From positions 1 through 21,458 of the forward strand of contig JAEDEB010000038.1 in the NCBI GenBank assembly GCA_016293535.1: 21,458 nt of DNA, given 5' to 3'. Each line of letters opens with the position of its first letter. The stretch's first letter is position 1. Below the pieces are notes generated by a model, which had not been told where the DNA came from, searched no databases, and was given only the letters and a program-made list of their open reading frames with translations. Made by a program: the position numbers and the translations under genes. The stretch comes from Bacteroidales bacterium (GTDB lineage: Bacteria > Bacteroidota > Bacteroidia > Bacteroidales > UBA932). Shown here in pieces: positions 21,454-21,458 of this stretch.

Positions 21454-21458
21454 TAGAA

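Noticed and set aside
1..21458. CRISPR array, insertion-sequence ends, rRNA genes or a replication origin
   Set aside because: No regularly spaced repeats, transposase frames, rRNA-like sequence or DnaA-box clusters were seen.

Overview
The window looks like a chromosomal segment of a gut-type Bacteroidales (Bacteroidota). The reasons are: a GH97 and a GH29 glycosidase with export signals; a fimbrillin-like surface lipoprotein with an acidic residue pair just after the lipid cysteine; a TonB-dependent receptor remnant; a short glutamate 5-kinase; a Kelch/SARP-type membrane regulator; no clear Shine-Dalgarno sequences; and several copies of the Bacteroidota promoter box TAnnTTTG. Genus cannot be fixed by eye; Alistipes- or Cryptobacteroides-like lineages are only a guess.

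Layout. 1-1333 (-): nearly complete M20 metallodipeptidase running off the left edge. 1424-1496 (+): tRNA-Ala(GGC). 1497-3290: a small accessory patch with an imperfect hairpin, an AAA_14/DUF4143 ATPase (-), a frameshifted winged-helix remnant, nested inverted repeats and a 24-codon micro-ORF. 3287-3859 (-): small membrane-anchored TonB-C-like protein, divergent from 3992-5944 (+), an exported GH97 glycosidase that keeps the Asp expected of retaining (alpha-galactosidase-type) members. 6001-7875 (+): Sel1/TPR-like repeat protein.

7884-14811 (-) is one long same-strand block, read from right to left: GH29 alpha-L-fucosidase, a 1010-residue secreted protein with several NPCBM-like beta-sandwich modules, proB, proA, and a receptor C-terminal fragment directly after proA. 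The only promoter-like signal I see for the block is a good one upstream of GH29. Gaps between genes are 42, 52, 42 and 6 bases, so proline genes may be read from a glycan-utilisation transcript, with a stem-loop just before proB.

14919-15650 (+): TrmH/SpoU-type RNA methyltransferase divergent from GH29. 15826-17876 (+): a 60-residue acidic small protein and a 616-residue surface lipoprotein, 17 bases apart. 17894-21304 (-): a one-component transmembrane regulator (LamG-like and Kelch-like sensor, single membrane helix, SARP-type DNA-binding domain plus BTAD) with a GTG start, followed after 15 bases by a HAD-IIA phosphatase.

The best candidates for undescribed biology are the GH29-linked multi-NPCBM protein with its unfamiliar C-terminal domain, the Kelch/SARP membrane regulator paired with a HAD phosphatase, and the small-protein/lipoprotein pair. 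Calls come from reading motifs; no database search was possible.
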